Made by a program: the position numbers and the translations under genes. Shown in pieces: positions 1 through 8,672 of a stretch of DNA of 64,000 nt. Positions within the stretch are counted from its first letter, which is position 1. The number at the start of each line of letters is the position of its first letter. Source of the stretch: Niabella soli DSM 19437 (GTDB taxonomy: Bacteria; Bacteroidota; Bacteroidia; Chitinophagales; Chitinophagaceae); assembly GCF_000243115.2 (NCBI RefSeq), contig NZ_CP007035.1, positions 372,001 to 436,000 of the forward strand, given 5' to 3'. Below the pieces are notes generated by a model. That model saw only the letters and a program-made list of their open reading frames with translations. It was not told where the DNA came from and ran no database searches.

Positions 1-1485
1 GATCATCACCCCTGCCACTACAAAAAAAGTAATGGTCATCCGGTCCAGGAACGGGTAATCCGGAAAAGCCCCGCTGGTCCATTTGGGGAGGAATTTTAAT
101 ACCGTTGAAACCGGAACAGTAAGTACCGCCCCGGCCAATGCAGCAGCGGACGTGGTCCGTTTCCAGAACATGCCCAGTAAAAAAATGGCCAGCACGCCCG
201 GTGAAAAAAAGCCCACATATTCCTGGATGAACTGATAGGCCTGGTCCAGCGATTTTAATGCCGGCGTTACGATTGCTGCCAGGAGCATGGCAATGATCAC
301 CGCCCAGCGACCGGTGCGTACCAGCTTTTTTTCGGAGGCTTCTTTATTAAAAAACTTTTTGTAAATATCCAGCGAAAAGATGGTGGAAATGCTATTGGCT
401 TTCCCTGCAAGCGAGGCCACAATAGCAGCGGTAAGCGCCGCAAAGGCAACGCCTTTTAATCCCTGCGGCAGCAGGTTCATCAGGGTAGGATAGGCGTGGT
501 CTGGTTTCAGGGTACCCGATGCATCTGTCATTTCCTGCTGAAATAATCCGTTCTTGTGCAATACAAACATGGTTATCCCGGGCAGTACTGCAATAAGCGG
601 GATGAGCAGTTTTAAGAAAGCAGCAAACAGGATACCTTTGCGCGCGGTCTTTAAATCGGCGCCCAGCGCCCGTTGTACAATATACTGGTTGCATCCCCAA
701 TACGCCAGGTTGTTGATGAGCATGCCGCCGATCAATACCGACATGCCGGGCAATTCGTAATAATAAGGATCTCCTTTTTTAAAGATCATGTGAAAATGTT
801 CGGGCGCTTCTTTTCTTAATATGCCAAGGGCTTTCCAGATATTACCGTCAAACCCGAATTTATCGGCCAGTAATGACAAAGCAAGATAGGCTGTAATCAA
901 CCCACCGATAATTAATACCAGCACCTGCACGACATCGGTGTAACCAATTACTTTCATTCCGCCCAGGGTAACAATTACAGAAAACACGCAAAGCCCAATG
1001 ATACAGGCTTCAAAACTTAAGCTGCTGATAGAAGAAATAGCAAGGGCGCCGAGGTAAATAATCGAAGTAAGGTTTACGAAAACATACACCAATAACCAGA
1101 AGACGGCCATTATGGTGCTTACTTTATCGTTGTAACGTACCGATAAGAACTGCGGCATGGTGAAGATCCTGTTCTTCAGGTACACCGGTATCAGAAACAC
1201 CGCCACGATCAGCAAGGTGGCCGCGGCCATCCATTCGTAGGAGGAGATGGCCAGCCCTAGTGCAAAGCCCGATCCGCTCATGCCGATAAAATGTTCGGCG
1301 GAGATGTTGGACGCAATTAAGGAGGCGCCGATGGCCCACCAGGTCAGCGACCCTTCGGCAAGAAAGAAATCTTTTGAATCGGTGGTTTCAGATTTTTTCC
1401 GGCGATACACATAATACCCGTAGGCGGATACAGCTATGAAATAGATAAAGAAAACAATATAGTCGAGTGGGTGGAGTTGATGCAC
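1..1485 (-). CDS. SSS-family sodium:solute symporter (C-terminus cut off by window edge)
   Basis: This frame stays open from a GTG at 1485 to the left edge, giving 495 visible codons. The product is a very hydrophobic multi-pass inner-membrane protein of the sodium:solute symporter (SSS/SLC5) family. It opens with DYIVFFIYFIAVSAYG, followed by FFLAEGSLTWWAIGASLIAS and ISAEHFIGMSGSGFALG, the usual start of vSGLT-like sugar or polyol symporters. Family members are about 530-590 residues, so the last one or two membrane helices are missing. No in-frame ATG precedes the conserved region and a stop lies upstream at 1561-1563, so GTG is the only reasonable start. The co-directional myo-inositol oxygenase gene just upstream suggests inositol as substrate; glucose, galactose or a uronate are alternatives. 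Confidence 0.85.
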   Translation of the reverse strand, partial: MHQLHPLDYIVFFIYFIAVSAYGYYVYRRKKSETTDSKDFFLAEGSLTWWAIGASLIASNISAEHFIGMSGSGFALGLAISSYEWMAAATLLIVAVFLIPVYLKNRIFTMPQFLSVRYNDKVSTIMAVFWLLVYVFVNLTSIIYLGALAISSISSLSFEACIIGLCVFSVIVTLGGMKVIGYTDVVQVLVLIIGGLITAYLALSLLADKFGFDGNIWKALGILRKEAPEHFHMIFKKGDPYYYELPGMSVLIGGMLINNLAYWGCNQYIVQRALGADLKTARKGILFAAFLKLLIPLIAVLPGITMFVLHKNGLFQQEMTDASGTLKPDHAYPTLMNLLPQGLKGVAFAALTAAIVASLAGKANSISTIFSLDIYKKFFNKEASEKKLVRTGRWAVIIAMLLAAIVTPALKSLDQAYQFIQEYVGFFSPGVLAIFLLGMFWKRTTSAAALAGAVLTVPVSTVLKFLPKWTSGAFPDYPFLDRMTITFFVVAGVMI

Positions 1486-1488
1486 GGG

Positions 1489-1530
1489 AATTTGGGAATG
1501 TGAAAATTTGAGAATTTGAAAATGGGTTCG
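1489..1530. repeat. Dispersed intergenic repeat, family 1 (copy A)
   Basis: A-rich word repeat built from units such as TGTGAAAATTTG and GAATTTGAAAATGGGTTC. Related copies lie at 2600-2645 and 5383-5422. No coding capacity is apparent. It sits directly before the GTG start of the symporter gene. Confidence 0.6.
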
Positions 1531-1557
1531 CCGGAAGCAAGTGAAATAATAATTAAT

Positions 1558-1617
1558 GGCTCATGGTTTATCTACTATGATCTATGAACTATCGACTATA
1601 AACTATTTGCCATGAAC
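1558..1617. repeat. Dispersed intergenic repeat, family 2 (copy A), hairpin-forming
   Basis: Contains CTCATGGTTTAT on one side and ATAAACT...CCATGAACC on the other, so the element can fold back on itself. A related element made of the same words (GTTTATAGTTCATGG, CCATGAACTATTGACTATTG) lies at 35393-35470 between xylA and xylB. Confidence 0.6.
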
Positions 1618-1620
1618 CAC

Positions 1621-2496
1621 CTAAAACTTAAGCGTTTTGGGAAGGTATTTGTTTACCAGCTTTTCATAATAGGGCTGTAGTTTATTCCAGTCCGGTGGTT
1701 CCGGGTTTTTGGAATACAGGTCATAGGGATTGAATAGCTGTACCCATTTCAGCATTTTCTTATCATGGTCATCCGTAAGATACTGATAAGCCCCTTCGCG
1801 GTGCCAGGCATAAAAAGAATGGTAACGCAGCATATACAGTCCTTCTTCAGGAAGATAATCCTTCAGGATCTGGTAAATATATTCATCGTGCCCCCAGGAC
1901 ATGTTTACATTACGCAACCCGCAGCCGCATTCATATACGCCCAGTTTGGTATTATATTCAGGGTTGTCATGATCAGGATTGTTTTTAAAGAATTCCGGGT
2001 ACACGATCTTGTCGGAATAGGCGCATCCCACCGGGAAGGTATCGCCCACAACAGCCCACTGCGGTTCGCCAAAAAGACACAGAACTTTCCCCATATCATG
2101 CATCAGGCCGGTGAGCACCATCCAATCGGGGTGACCGTCGCGGCGAATCGCTTCTGAAGTTTGCAGCAGGTGCTGAAACTGGTCCAGGTCGGTATCAGGG
2201 TCCGAGTCGTCCACCAGCTCGTTCAGGAAAGCAAAGGCATCCCAAACCGTCATTTCTTTGCGGTCAAATTTTAAAAAATCTTTTCTTTTACCGGCAACAA
2301 AATCGCTGGTTTGATACGTATGGTTCAACCGGTAAAATTCCTTTACCGTATCCCGCCGGGGATCTTCATAATTCCGGTATTCCTCTGTTGATTTGGAGGT
2401 AGCAATAGTCTCCGGATCAGGGTATCTTTTCAAAAGATCGTCCTCCCATTCATCGAGGCTGGCCAGGGGGGCGTTGTTTACGTTGTTTGTGCTCAT
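1621..2496 (-). CDS. myo-inositol oxygenase (MIOX)
   Basis: The 291-residue protein matches the MIOX family of HD-fold diiron oxygenases, which open the ring of myo-inositol with O2 to give D-glucuronate. The expected metal ligands can be assigned by spacing against the mouse enzyme: H109, the pair H133-D134 in LTGLMHDMGK, H203 in SWGHDEY, H226 in RYHSFYAWH and D259 in FNPYDLY. Length is close to that of animal and plant MIOX (about 285-310). There is no signal peptide, so it is cytoplasmic. The SSS symporter gene lies 135 bp downstream on the same strand. Together they suggest uptake of inositol and conversion to glucuronate, although no glucuronate catabolic gene is adjacent. Confidence 0.93.
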   Translation of the reverse strand: MSTNNVNNAPLASLDEWEDDLLKRYPDPETIATSKSTEEYRNYEDPRRDTVKEFYRLNHTYQTSDFVAGKRKDFLKFDRKEMTVWDAFAFLNELVDDSDPDTDLDQFQHLLQTSEAIRRDGHPDWMVLTGLMHDMGKVLCLFGEPQWAVVGDTFPVGCAYSDKIVYPEFFKNNPDHDNPEYNTKLGVYECGCGLRNVNMSWGHDEYIYQILKDYLPEEGLYMLRYHSFYAWHREGAYQYLTDDHDKKMLKWVQLFNPYDLYSKNPEPPDWNKLQPYYEKLVNKYLPKTLKF

Positions 2497-2599
2497 GATG
2501 GCGATTTATACGTGTAAGAATTGAATCGTTTTCAATAACTCCTGTAATCTAATCAAAATCCGGGTAAAAATGCAAAAACGATTTAGTTTTAACATTATG

Positions 2600-2645
2600 G
2601 AGAAAATGTGGGAATGTGAAAATGTGGAAATGTGAAAATGGGTTC
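2600..2645. repeat. Dispersed intergenic repeat, family 1 (copy B)
   Basis: Four near-tandem units of about 11 bp of the type GAAAATGTGG(G)AATGT, ending in the same GAAAATGGGTTC seen at 1519-1530. Units differ by single bases. Confidence 0.6.
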
Positions 2646-2672
2646 ATACGGATGATAATTTTTAATAAGGTG

Positions 2673-2703
2673 AAACGTCAAACATCAAAAAATCAGACAT
2701 CAG
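2673..2703. repeat. Dispersed intergenic repeat, family 3 (copy A)
   Basis: Words of the type AACGTCAAACATC, AAAAATCAGACATCAG. The same words recur at 15230-15290 and, shorter, at 38083-38105 (AAACATCAGACACC). Confidence 0.5.
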
Positions 2704-2791
2704 CTATCTTCGGGTTTTTCAACACTTCAGTGACAAAAAACCAGCTTAGCGGCCTGGGAACAAAATCCAACCCCGATTGCCCTTAAAATCG

Positions 2792-2799
2792 TACCTTTG
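2792..2799 (+). promoter_or_regulatory. Probable -7 element for lepA
   Basis: TACCTTTG matches the Bacteroidota primary-sigma -7 consensus TAnnTTTG. It is 25 bp upstream of the lepA ATG, which would give a leader of about 20 nt. I do not see a clear TTTG -33 element at the expected distance. Confidence 0.55.
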
Positions 2800-2824
2800 C
2801 AGCCCCTAAAACAAGGGTTTACGC

Positions 2825-4618
2825 ATGAAGCATATACGGAATTTTTGCATTATCGCACATATTGACCACGGCAAGAGCACGCTGGCAGACCGGTTGCTGC
2901 AAACAACCAATACGATCAGCGACCGGGAGATGATGGACCAGGTGCTGGATGATATGGACCTGGAACGCGAAAAAGGGATCACTATTAAGAGTCACGCGAT
3001 CCAGATCAACTATAAGGCCCGGAACGGAGAGCAATTTGTGCTGAACCTGATCGACACGCCGGGGCACGTAGATTTCAGCTATGAAGTAAGCCGCGCGCTG
3101 GCTGCCTGCGAAGGCGCGCTGCTGCTTGTGGATGCCACACAGGGTATCCAGGCGCAAACCATCAGCAATCTTTACCTGGCTATTGATAACGATCTGGAGA
3201 TCATCCCGGTGATCAACAAGATCGATATGGATGGGGCGATGATTGATGAAGTAAAAGATCAGATAATTGACCTCATCGGTTGTAAACCAGAAGATATTTT
3301 GCTGGCAAGTGGTCGCACCGGATTAGGGGTTGACGAAGTGCTGGAAGCTATTGTTGAGAAAATTCCGCCCCCCAAGGGAGATCCGCAAGCCCCCTTGCAG
3401 GCATTGATCTTCGACAGTGTTTTTAATAGCTTTCGTGGGATTATTGTGTATTACCGGGTCTTAAACGGAACCCTTCGTAAAGGCGACAAAGTAAAATTTG
3501 TAAGCACCAACCAGGAATATGAGGCGGATGAAATTGGCGTGCTGAAACTGAAAATGACGGAAAAGAATGAAGTGGGTACCGGCGATGTGGGCTATATTAT
3601 TACCGGTATAAAAAATGCAAAAGAAGTTAAGGTAGGCGATACTATCACATTGGCATCCAATCAAAAGCCGATGATGATTAAGGGATTTGAAGAGGTAAAA
3701 CCGATGGTATTTGCGGGGATTTACCCGGTAAATACAGATGAGTTTGAGGAACTACGGGATTGCATGGAAAAACTCCAGTTGAACGATGCTTCCCTGACTT
3801 TTGAACTGGAGACCTCGCAGGCGCTGGGTTTTGGTTTCCGCTGCGGTTTCCTGGGGATGCTGCACATGGAAATCATCCAAGAGCGACTGGAACGGGAGTT
3901 TAACCAAACGGTTATTACCACGGTCCCCAACGTTAGCTTCATTGCCCATACCACCAAGGGAGAGAAAATAATTGTCAACAACCCTACAGAATTTCCTGAC
4001 CCTGTAAAAACGGAACGTATTGAAGAGCCTTATATTAAGGCGCAGATCATTACCAAGCCGGAATATATCGGCAATATTATGACGCTCTGCCTGGGGAAAC
4101 GGGGGATCCTGATCAACCAGAGTTACCTGACCACCTCGCGTGTGGAGCTGATCTTTGAGATGCCACTGACCGAGATCGTGTTTGATTTTTATGATAAGTT
4201 AAAATCGCAGACCCGGGGCTATGCTTCGTTTGATTATCATCCTGCCGGTTACCGCGACAGTGATATCGTTAAAATGGATATCCTGCTGAACAACGATAAA
4301 GTGGACGCGCTAAGCGCCCTGATCCACCGCAGCCGGGCGCATGATTTCGGAAGAAAACTATGCGAAAAATTAAAAGAATTATTACCGCGCCAGCAGTTCC
4401 AGATCGCCATACAGGCGGCCATCGGTGCCAAGATCGTAGCAAGGGAGAATATTTCTGCTATGCGGAAGGATGTAACGGCCAAATGTTATGGAGGGGATAT
4501 CAGCCGTAAACGCAAACTGCTGGAAAAACAAAAAGAAGGTAAAAAACGCATGCGCCAGATCGGTAACGTGGAAGTGCCGCAGGAGGCGTTCCTGGCGGTG
4601 TTGAAGCTGGATGAATAA
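2825..4618 (+). CDS. lepA: Translation elongation factor 4 (LepA)
   Basis: A 597-residue cytoplasmic GTPase that acts on ribosomes (EF4/LepA, back-translocation or initiation-related role). The GTP-binding motifs are clear: G1 [15 protein letters not shown], switch [14 protein letters not shown] and NKIDM. The LepA-specific C-terminal part is present ([34 protein letters not shown]), which separates it from EF-G and BipA. Length is that of the family (about 595-600). The ATG at 2825 gives [18 protein letters not shown], the standard N-terminus, and lies just downstream of a good -7 box. ispD follows about 100 bp downstream on the same strand. Confidence 0.98.
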   Translation: MKHIRNFCIIAHIDHGKSTLADRLLQTTNTISDREMMDQVLDDMDLEREKGITIKSHAIQINYKARNGEQFVLNLIDTPGHVDFSYEVSRALAACEGALLLVDATQGIQAQTISNLYLAIDNDLEIIPVINKIDMDGAMIDEVKDQIIDLIGCKPEDILLASGRTGLGVDEVLEAIVEKIPPPKGDPQAPLQALIFDSVFNSFRGIIVYYRVLNGTLRKGDKVKFVSTNQEYEADEIGVLKLKMTEKNEVGTGDVGYIITGIKNAKEVKVGDTITLASNQKPMMIKGFEEVKPMVFAGIYPVNTDEFEELRDCMEKLQLNDASLTFELETSQALGFGFRCGFLGMLHMEIIQERLEREFNQTVITTVPNVSFIAHTTKGEKIIVNNPTEFPDPVKTERIEEPYIKAQIITKPEYIGNIMTLCLGKRGILINQSYLTTSRVELIFEMPLTEIVFDFYDKLKSQTRGYASFDYHPAGYRDSDIVKMDILLNNDKVDALSALIHRSRAHDFGRKLCEKLKELLPRQQFQIAIQAAIGAKIVARENISAMRKDVTAKCYGGDISRKRKLLEKQKEGKKRMRQIGNVEVPQEAFLAVLKLDE

Positions 4619-4669
4619 TTAGTGAAAAGTGAAAGGTGAATAGTGAGACGCCAGAAGTCAGAAATCAGT

Positions 4670-4685
4670 CCCGATGGCTATCGGG
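4670..4685. repeat. 16-bp hairpin element CCCGATGGCTATCGGG (copy 1)
   Basis: Stem CCCGAT/ATCGGG with loop GGCT. An identical 16-mer is found at 23716-23731. The ATG inside it would be the first possible start of ispD but probably is not used. Confidence 0.6.
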
Positions 4686-4721
4686 ATTAGAAATTTCAAA
4701 TCGGAAATTAGAAATAAGAAA

Positions 4722-5390
4722 TTGAAAAAGATTGCGGTAATTGTGGCGGGCGGTACGGGAACGCGAATGGGCAGCGAGCTTCCAAAGCAGTTTCTATTGT
4801 TAAAGAACCGGCCTTTGCTCTACTATACGATTGATACTTTTTTAAAGGCCTATGACGACCTGGAGCTGGTGTTGGTGTTACCTGATGTTTACACCGATAT
4901 GGGGCAGGAGATCATCGATGCCTATTTTGATAAAGACCGTATCCGCATTACGGTTGGTGGCAGCAGTCGCTTTGAATCGGTAAAGAACGGGTTGCAACTG
5001 ATCACGGAAGACGCGATCATCTTTGTGCACGATGCCGTTCGATGTTTGGTTACTACAGATCTGATAAGGCGGTGTTATGAACAGGCATTGGAAACCGGAA
5101 GCGCCATTCCCGTGGTGCCCAGCAACGACAGTGTGCGCCTGCTAACCGAAGATGGCAGCGATGCCCTGGAGCGCGAAAAAATAGTACTGGTGCAAACGCC
5201 GCAGGTTTTCCACAGTAAAATACTAATTCCTGCCTTTTCTATTGAGCAAAAAGGAAAATTCACCGACGAAGCTTCTGTTGTAGAAGCCTTCGGAATGAAA
5301 GTGTCGCTGGTAGAAGGCGATAAAAACAATATCAAAATAACACATCCCATCGATTTAATTGTTGCTGAGCAGTTGTTGAATCAAATGTGA
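4722..5390 (+). CDS. ispD: 2-C-methyl-D-erythritol 4-phosphate cytidylyltransferase (IspD)
   Basis: Cytidylyltransferase of the non-mevalonate isoprenoid pathway, joining CTP and MEP. The nucleotide-binding loop IAVIVAGGTGTRMG, the PKQFLLLKNRPLLYYT segment, VHDAVRCLV, VPSNDSVR and the C-terminal GDKNNIKITHPIDL motif are all typical of IspD. An in-frame ATG exists at 4674, but it lies inside a repeated hairpin and adds 16 residues of repeat-derived sequence. The TTG at 4722 gives the family-like start (M)KKIAVIVAGG and a 222-residue protein of usual length. The TGA stop lies within another dispersed repeat, so intergenic elements touch both ends of the gene. Confidence 0.93.
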   Translation: MKKIAVIVAGGTGTRMGSELPKQFLLLKNRPLLYYTIDTFLKAYDDLELVLVLPDVYTDMGQEIIDAYFDKDRIRITVGGSSRFESVKNGLQLITEDAIIFVHDAVRCLVTTDLIRRCYEQALETGSAIPVVPSNDSVRLLTEDGSDALEREKIVLVQTPQVFHSKILIPAFSIEQKGKFTDEASVVEAFGMKVSLVEGDKNNIKITHPIDLIVAEQLLNQM

Positions 5391-5422
5391 AAATTTGAAA
5401 ATTTGAGAATGTGGGAATTGGG
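5383..5422. repeat. Dispersed intergenic repeat, family 1 (copy C)
   Basis: AAATGTGAAAATTTGAAAATTTGAGAATGTGGG repeats the words of copies A and B. It includes the ispD stop codon. Confidence 0.55.
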
Positions 5423-5474
5423 CTGCTGTCCGAAACTTGCAGTTGCATATCCCGATTTTCTTGCCTTTGAAACA

Positions 5475-5533
5475 GCTCCAATCGACAAGGGAGATAGAAT
5501 AGAACTGCGAAGCAACGAGCTTCAACAGGGCGG
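5475..5533. repeat. Intergenic repeat, family 7 (copy 1)
   Basis: Shares the core GAAT(A/G)GAACTGCGAAGC(A/T)AC(G/A)AGCTT and flanking similarity with 7192-7250. Function unknown. Confidence 0.5.
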
Positions 5534-5578
5534 AAGTATATAGCTATTGCGATAAATTCCATCACGATATTTTTAACT

Positions 5579-6583
5579 ATGAAGCCTGTTTTTCCCGCAA
5601 CTTATTCAACTCTTTGCCCGGCAGCTTTATCCGGGGTGATTACTGGAAAATACAACGCCGGAGCGGTGCAATGCAAATTCCTATCCAGGGGCGTTGGCGA
5701 TACGTATCTGGTTGAGTTCTCTGATGCGCAATTTGTATTACGCGTTTATCGTTCTTCTCATCGAAGTCTTCCCCAAATAAAAGAAGAGATGGCATTATTA
5801 CTGGCTTTGAAAGAGGCTGGTGTTTCTGTATCTTATCCGGTTCCTACTACTTCAGGAGAAATTGTCTTAAGCTTTGATGCTGTGGAAGGGGAAAGGCATG
5901 CGGTGTTGTTCAGCTATGCGCCGGGTGAGGTGATTAAGGTATTGGCCAATAGTCAACTTCGTGCGCTTGGGCGGGAGATGGCTCGTTTTCATAATGTAGC
6001 ATCCGTAATTTCACTGGGAGACGCACGATGGGAATTTGATGCTGAAACAACGCTCTTCCGACCTTTGGAACTATTGAAGCCGGGTTTTTCTAAAGACCCC
6101 GAAGCATATGTTTGGCTAAAGCAGATAGCAATGAAAGCGGCGGAAAAGCTATCGCTTTCGGACACATCGGGATTTTCAAAAGGCTATTGCCATTTTGATT
6201 TCCTTCCGAAGAACTTTCATTTTAGGGATGATTCGGTGACTTTTTTCGACTTTGATTTTATGGGCTATGGTTGGCTGGCGAATGATATAATGTCCTTTTG
6301 GCAACATCTGATTTTGGAGACCTATACCGGGCGAATGACCCGGGAAGCAGCCAATGACGCCTATAAGATTTTTTTGGAAGGGTACCGGGAGGATCGTATG
6401 GTTAGCGGACAGGAGCTGGCGGCGGTGCCGTATCTTTCAATTGGATTCTGGCTTTTCTATATGGGTTTTCATACGACTCACGACCAGTTTTATGTGTTTA
6501 GTCAACCAACGCAGGTGAAATCTTACACCGGCTTATTAAGATTTATTGTAGAAAATTTTTGGGATAAGGAATGCATTCTGTGA
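5579..6583 (+). CDS. APH/choline-kinase family phosphotransferase
   Basis: A 334-residue cytoplasmic protein with the aminoglycoside phosphotransferase/choline kinase fold. The catalytic loop is GYCHFDFLPKNFHF (Brenner-type HxDxxxxN) and the metal-binding segment is FFDFDFMGYGWLANDI. The N-terminal part has the nucleotide-binding lobe with FVLRVYRSSHRSLPQIKEE. Proteins like this also include homoserine kinase II and hydroxylysine kinase relatives, so the substrate cannot be named from sequence. Nothing shows that it is an antibiotic resistance enzyme. It stands alone and runs towards the EthD-like gene, whose 3' end is 7 bp away. Confidence 0.8.
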   Translation: MKPVFPATYSTLCPAALSGVITGKYNAGAVQCKFLSRGVGDTYLVEFSDAQFVLRVYRSSHRSLPQIKEEMALLLALKEAGVSVSYPVPTTSGEIVLSFDAVEGERHAVLFSYAPGEVIKVLANSQLRALGREMARFHNVASVISLGDARWEFDAETTLFRPLELLKPGFSKDPEAYVWLKQIAMKAAEKLSLSDTSGFSKGYCHFDFLPKNFHFRDDSVTFFDFDFMGYGWLANDIMSFWQHLILETYTGRMTREAANDAYKIFLEGYREDRMVSGQELAAVPYLSIGFWLFYMGFHTTHDQFYVFSQPTQVKSYTGLLRFIVENFWDKECIL

Positions 6584-6590
6584 ATGGGTT

Positions 6591-7022
6591 CTATTTTACG
6601 TTATTGTGCTCCAATTGTTTGATCTCACTTATTTGTACAATAGGTTGAATATTCGTGTACTTCTTTATGTCCGTGAAAATGGCATCCATATGCGGCGCTA
6701 GTGCTTTGCTATATTCAGCAACATCGGCAACATAAAAAGTACCTACCGCTGCAAAAGGTACTTTGTCACCTGTCCTGCCCGCAATGCCCTTGTCAATTTC
6801 ATAAAATTTTAGATTTTTCCCTAAAAACCCCGCTACCATCGGCATGTGCTTTTTTTCATAATAATCCATGTCGAAGGTTTTATTTTCACCGTTTGGATAA
6901 AGTATCGCGACTTTAAACATTCCGGTTTCGGGCATGGGAGCCTGTTTCAGTTGACTTGTTTTACAGCTTGCTAAACTGGCAAAAACGAAGATCAGCAGGA
7001 AAAGATAAATTCTGGCGATCAT
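6591..7022 (-). CDS. EthD-family lipoprotein
   Basis: A 143-residue protein with a lipoprotein signal peptide (hydrophobic stretch then LASC, Cys at about residue 20) followed by an EthD/dimeric alpha-beta barrel domain: KVAILYPNGENKTFDMDYY, HMPMVAGFLG and FAAVGTFYVADVAEYSKAL. EthD relatives were first seen with cytochrome P450 ether-degradation genes, but most, like this one, have no known reaction. A lipid-anchored EthD domain would sit on the periplasmic side of a membrane. No operon partner is evident. Confidence 0.75.
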   Translation of the reverse strand: MIARIYLFLLIFVFASLASCKTSQLKQAPMPETGMFKVAILYPNGENKTFDMDYYEKKHMPMVAGFLGKNLKFYEIDKGIAGRTGDKVPFAAVGTFYVADVAEYSKALAPHMDAIFTDIKKYTNIQPIVQISEIKQLEHNNVK

Positions 7023-7191
7023 AAAATTGGTTTGAATGTTTTTTTAGGGGTGCATCAGGTGGCGAACAACGTTAAGGGATCTGTGCCTTAAAATACGATC
7101 CCGCCTGCGATAGATGCCTGATAAAATTACGAATAATTATTTCTGCTATTCGAAATTTATAGTTTCGGATTTAAATTCTGTTTGCATTGAC

Positions 7192-7250
7192 AGTATCAAT
7201 ATCGCTAAAGGCGACAGAATGGAACTGCGAAGCTACAAGCTTTGTAGGGA
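7192..7250. repeat. Intergenic repeat, family 7 (copy 2)
   Basis: Contains GACAGAATGGAACTGCGAAGC and continues into CTACAAGCTTTGTAG, itself a short inverted repeat. It matches 5475-5533 at roughly three of four positions. Confidence 0.5.
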
Positions 7251-7262
7251 ACGGATCAGCCA

Positions 7263-8120
7263 TTATTTCACCTTCTTCAGGTAGCTGCCGTAGCCGCTTT
7301 TGATGAGCTCATCGGCCAGTACGTTTAATTGCTCTTTGTTGATAAAGCCGTTCCGGAAGGCGATCTCCTCAATGCAGCCGATCTTCATGCCCTGGCGCTT
7401 TTCAATTACGCGCACAAATTCAGAAGCGTCCGTCAGCGAATCGAAGGTGCCGGTGTCCAGCCAGGCAGTGCCTCTGTCCAGGATGGCTACATGCAACTGT
7501 TTACGATTCAGGTATTCCTTGTTGACATCGGTGATTTCATATTCGCCTCTTGGAGAGGGTTTCAGGTTTTTAGCAATCTCCAGCACAGAGTTGTCATAAA
7601 AATACAGACCCGGAACCGCGTAATTCGATTTGGGCTCCGTTGGCTTCTCTTCGATGGATTTTGCCATTTTATTTTCATCAAATTCCACCACGCCATACCG
7701 CTCGGGGTCTGATACCTGGTACGCAAAAACATAACCCCCTTCCACATCGGTGAGCTTTTTCAACTGGCTGCCCAGTCCGGCACCATAAAAGATATTATCG
7801 CCCAGCACCAATGCTACTTTATCGTTGCCCACAAATTCAGCTCCGATAACAAAGGCTTGCGCCAGCCCATTAGGCACTTCCTGCACGGCATATTCAAACC
7901 GGCAGCCGATCTTTTGCCCGTCGCCCAGCAGGCGTTTAAAACCCGGTTGATCTTCCGGGGTGGTGATGATCAATACTTCATTAATACCTGCCATCATTAA
8001 AACTGATAAAGGGTAATAGATCATCGGCTTGTCGTAAATCGGCATCAGTTGTTTGCTGATGGCCTTGGTAATAGGGTAAAGGCGGGTGCCGGATCCGCCG
8101 GCGAGGATAATTCCTTTCAT
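7263..8120 (-). CDS. rfbA: Glucose-1-phosphate thymidylyltransferase (RfbA/RmlA)
   Basis: A 285-residue cytoplasmic enzyme joining dTTP and glucose-1-phosphate to give dTDP-glucose. The N-terminal motif [18 protein letters not shown] and [19 protein letters not shown] are diagnostic, as are LGDNIFYG and [11 protein letters not shown]. Length is normal (about 290). It is the last gene of an rfbB-rfbC-rfbA run on the minus strand, six bases after rfbC. The pathway leads to dTDP-deoxysugars for surface polysaccharide. The final dTDP-rhamnose enzyme, RfbD, is not in this window. Confidence 0.97.
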   Translation of the reverse strand: MKGIILAGGSGTRLYPITKAISKQLMPIYDKPMIYYPLSVLMMAGINEVLIITTPEDQPGFKRLLGDGQKIGCRFEYAVQEVPNGLAQAFVIGAEFVGNDKVALVLGDNIFYGAGLGSQLKKLTDVEGGYVFAYQVSDPERYGVVEFDENKMAKSIEEKPTEPKSNYAVPGLYFYDNSVLEIAKNLKPSPRGEYEITDVNKEYLNRKQLHVAILDRGTAWLDTGTFDSLTDASEFVRVIEKRQGMKIGCIEEIAFRNGFINKEQLNVLADELIKSGYGSYLKKVK

Positions 8121-8126
8121 TATAGT

Positions 8127-8672
8127 TTATTTAAACACATCATTAAAGAACGGCAGTTCGGCGTCTTTGGGAGAAATGCCCGCCTTATCAGCGTCAACCT
8201 GCCAATTGATATTGAGCCCGGGGTCGTTATACACCACACCGGTTTCGGAGGCCTTGTTGTAATAGTTGTCGCACTTGTAAAAGAATACGGCCGTGTTGGA
8301 AAGTACAGAAAATCCGTGCAAAAATCCCCTGGGAATAAAGAACTGCAACTGGTTTGCGGCGCTTAAGGTAACCGCCACATGCTGACCAAAAGTAGGCGAG
8401 CCCGGACGCGCATCCACTGCCACATCCAGCACTTCACCCTGCAGCACCCGTACCAGTTTAGCCTGGGCAAAATCGCCTGTCTGGGCATGCAAACCCCTGA
8501 TCACCCCCCGGGTGGAAAACGATTGATTATCCTGCACAAAATGGGTGGAAATGCCCATACGCTCGTTAAACCGCGCTTCATTAAAACTCTCAAAAAAGTA
8601 GCCTCTTTCGTCCTTAAACAATTGCGGCTCTATAATAAAACACCCCCTAAGCCGGGTTTCGGTTACCTTCAT
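8127..8672 (-). CDS. rfbC: dTDP-4-dehydrorhamnose 3,5-epimerase (RfbC/RmlC)
   Basis: A 181-residue cupin-type epimerase acting on dTDP-4-keto-6-deoxyglucose. The start MKVTETRLRGCFIIEPQLFKD, the catalytic segment VIRGLHAQ with its histidine, the EVLDVAVDARPGSPTFGQ strand and FIPRGFLHGFSVLS are standard. Its ATG directly follows the rfbB stop codon, which indicates translational coupling within the rfbBCA operon. Confidence 0.96.
   Translation of the reverse strand: MKVTETRLRGCFIIEPQLFKDERGYFFESFNEARFNERMGISTHFVQDNQSFSTRGVIRGLHAQTGDFAQAKLVRVLQGEVLDVAVDARPGSPTFGQHVAVTLSAANQLQFFIPRGFLHGFSVLSNTAVFFYKCDNYYNKASETGVVYNDPGLNINWQVDADKAGISPKDAELPFFNDVFK

Larger units (their letters stand above)
2497..2824. 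other. Intergenic region with repeats and lepA promoter
   Basis: A 328-bp gap between divergently oriented genes, with no ORF of substance. It holds a family 1 repeat (2600-2645), a family 3 repeat (2673-2703) and a probable lepA -7 element (2792-2799). Confidence 0.6.

Noticed and set aside
4674-4721. N-terminal extension of ispD from ATG 4674
   Set aside because: It lies in a repeated hairpin and intergenic word repeats, adds residues not seen in IspD, and the TTG at 4722 gives the normal N-terminus.
5579-6583. Aminoglycoside resistance gene
   Set aside because: Only the general phosphotransferase fold is visible; nothing supports an antibiotic as substrate.
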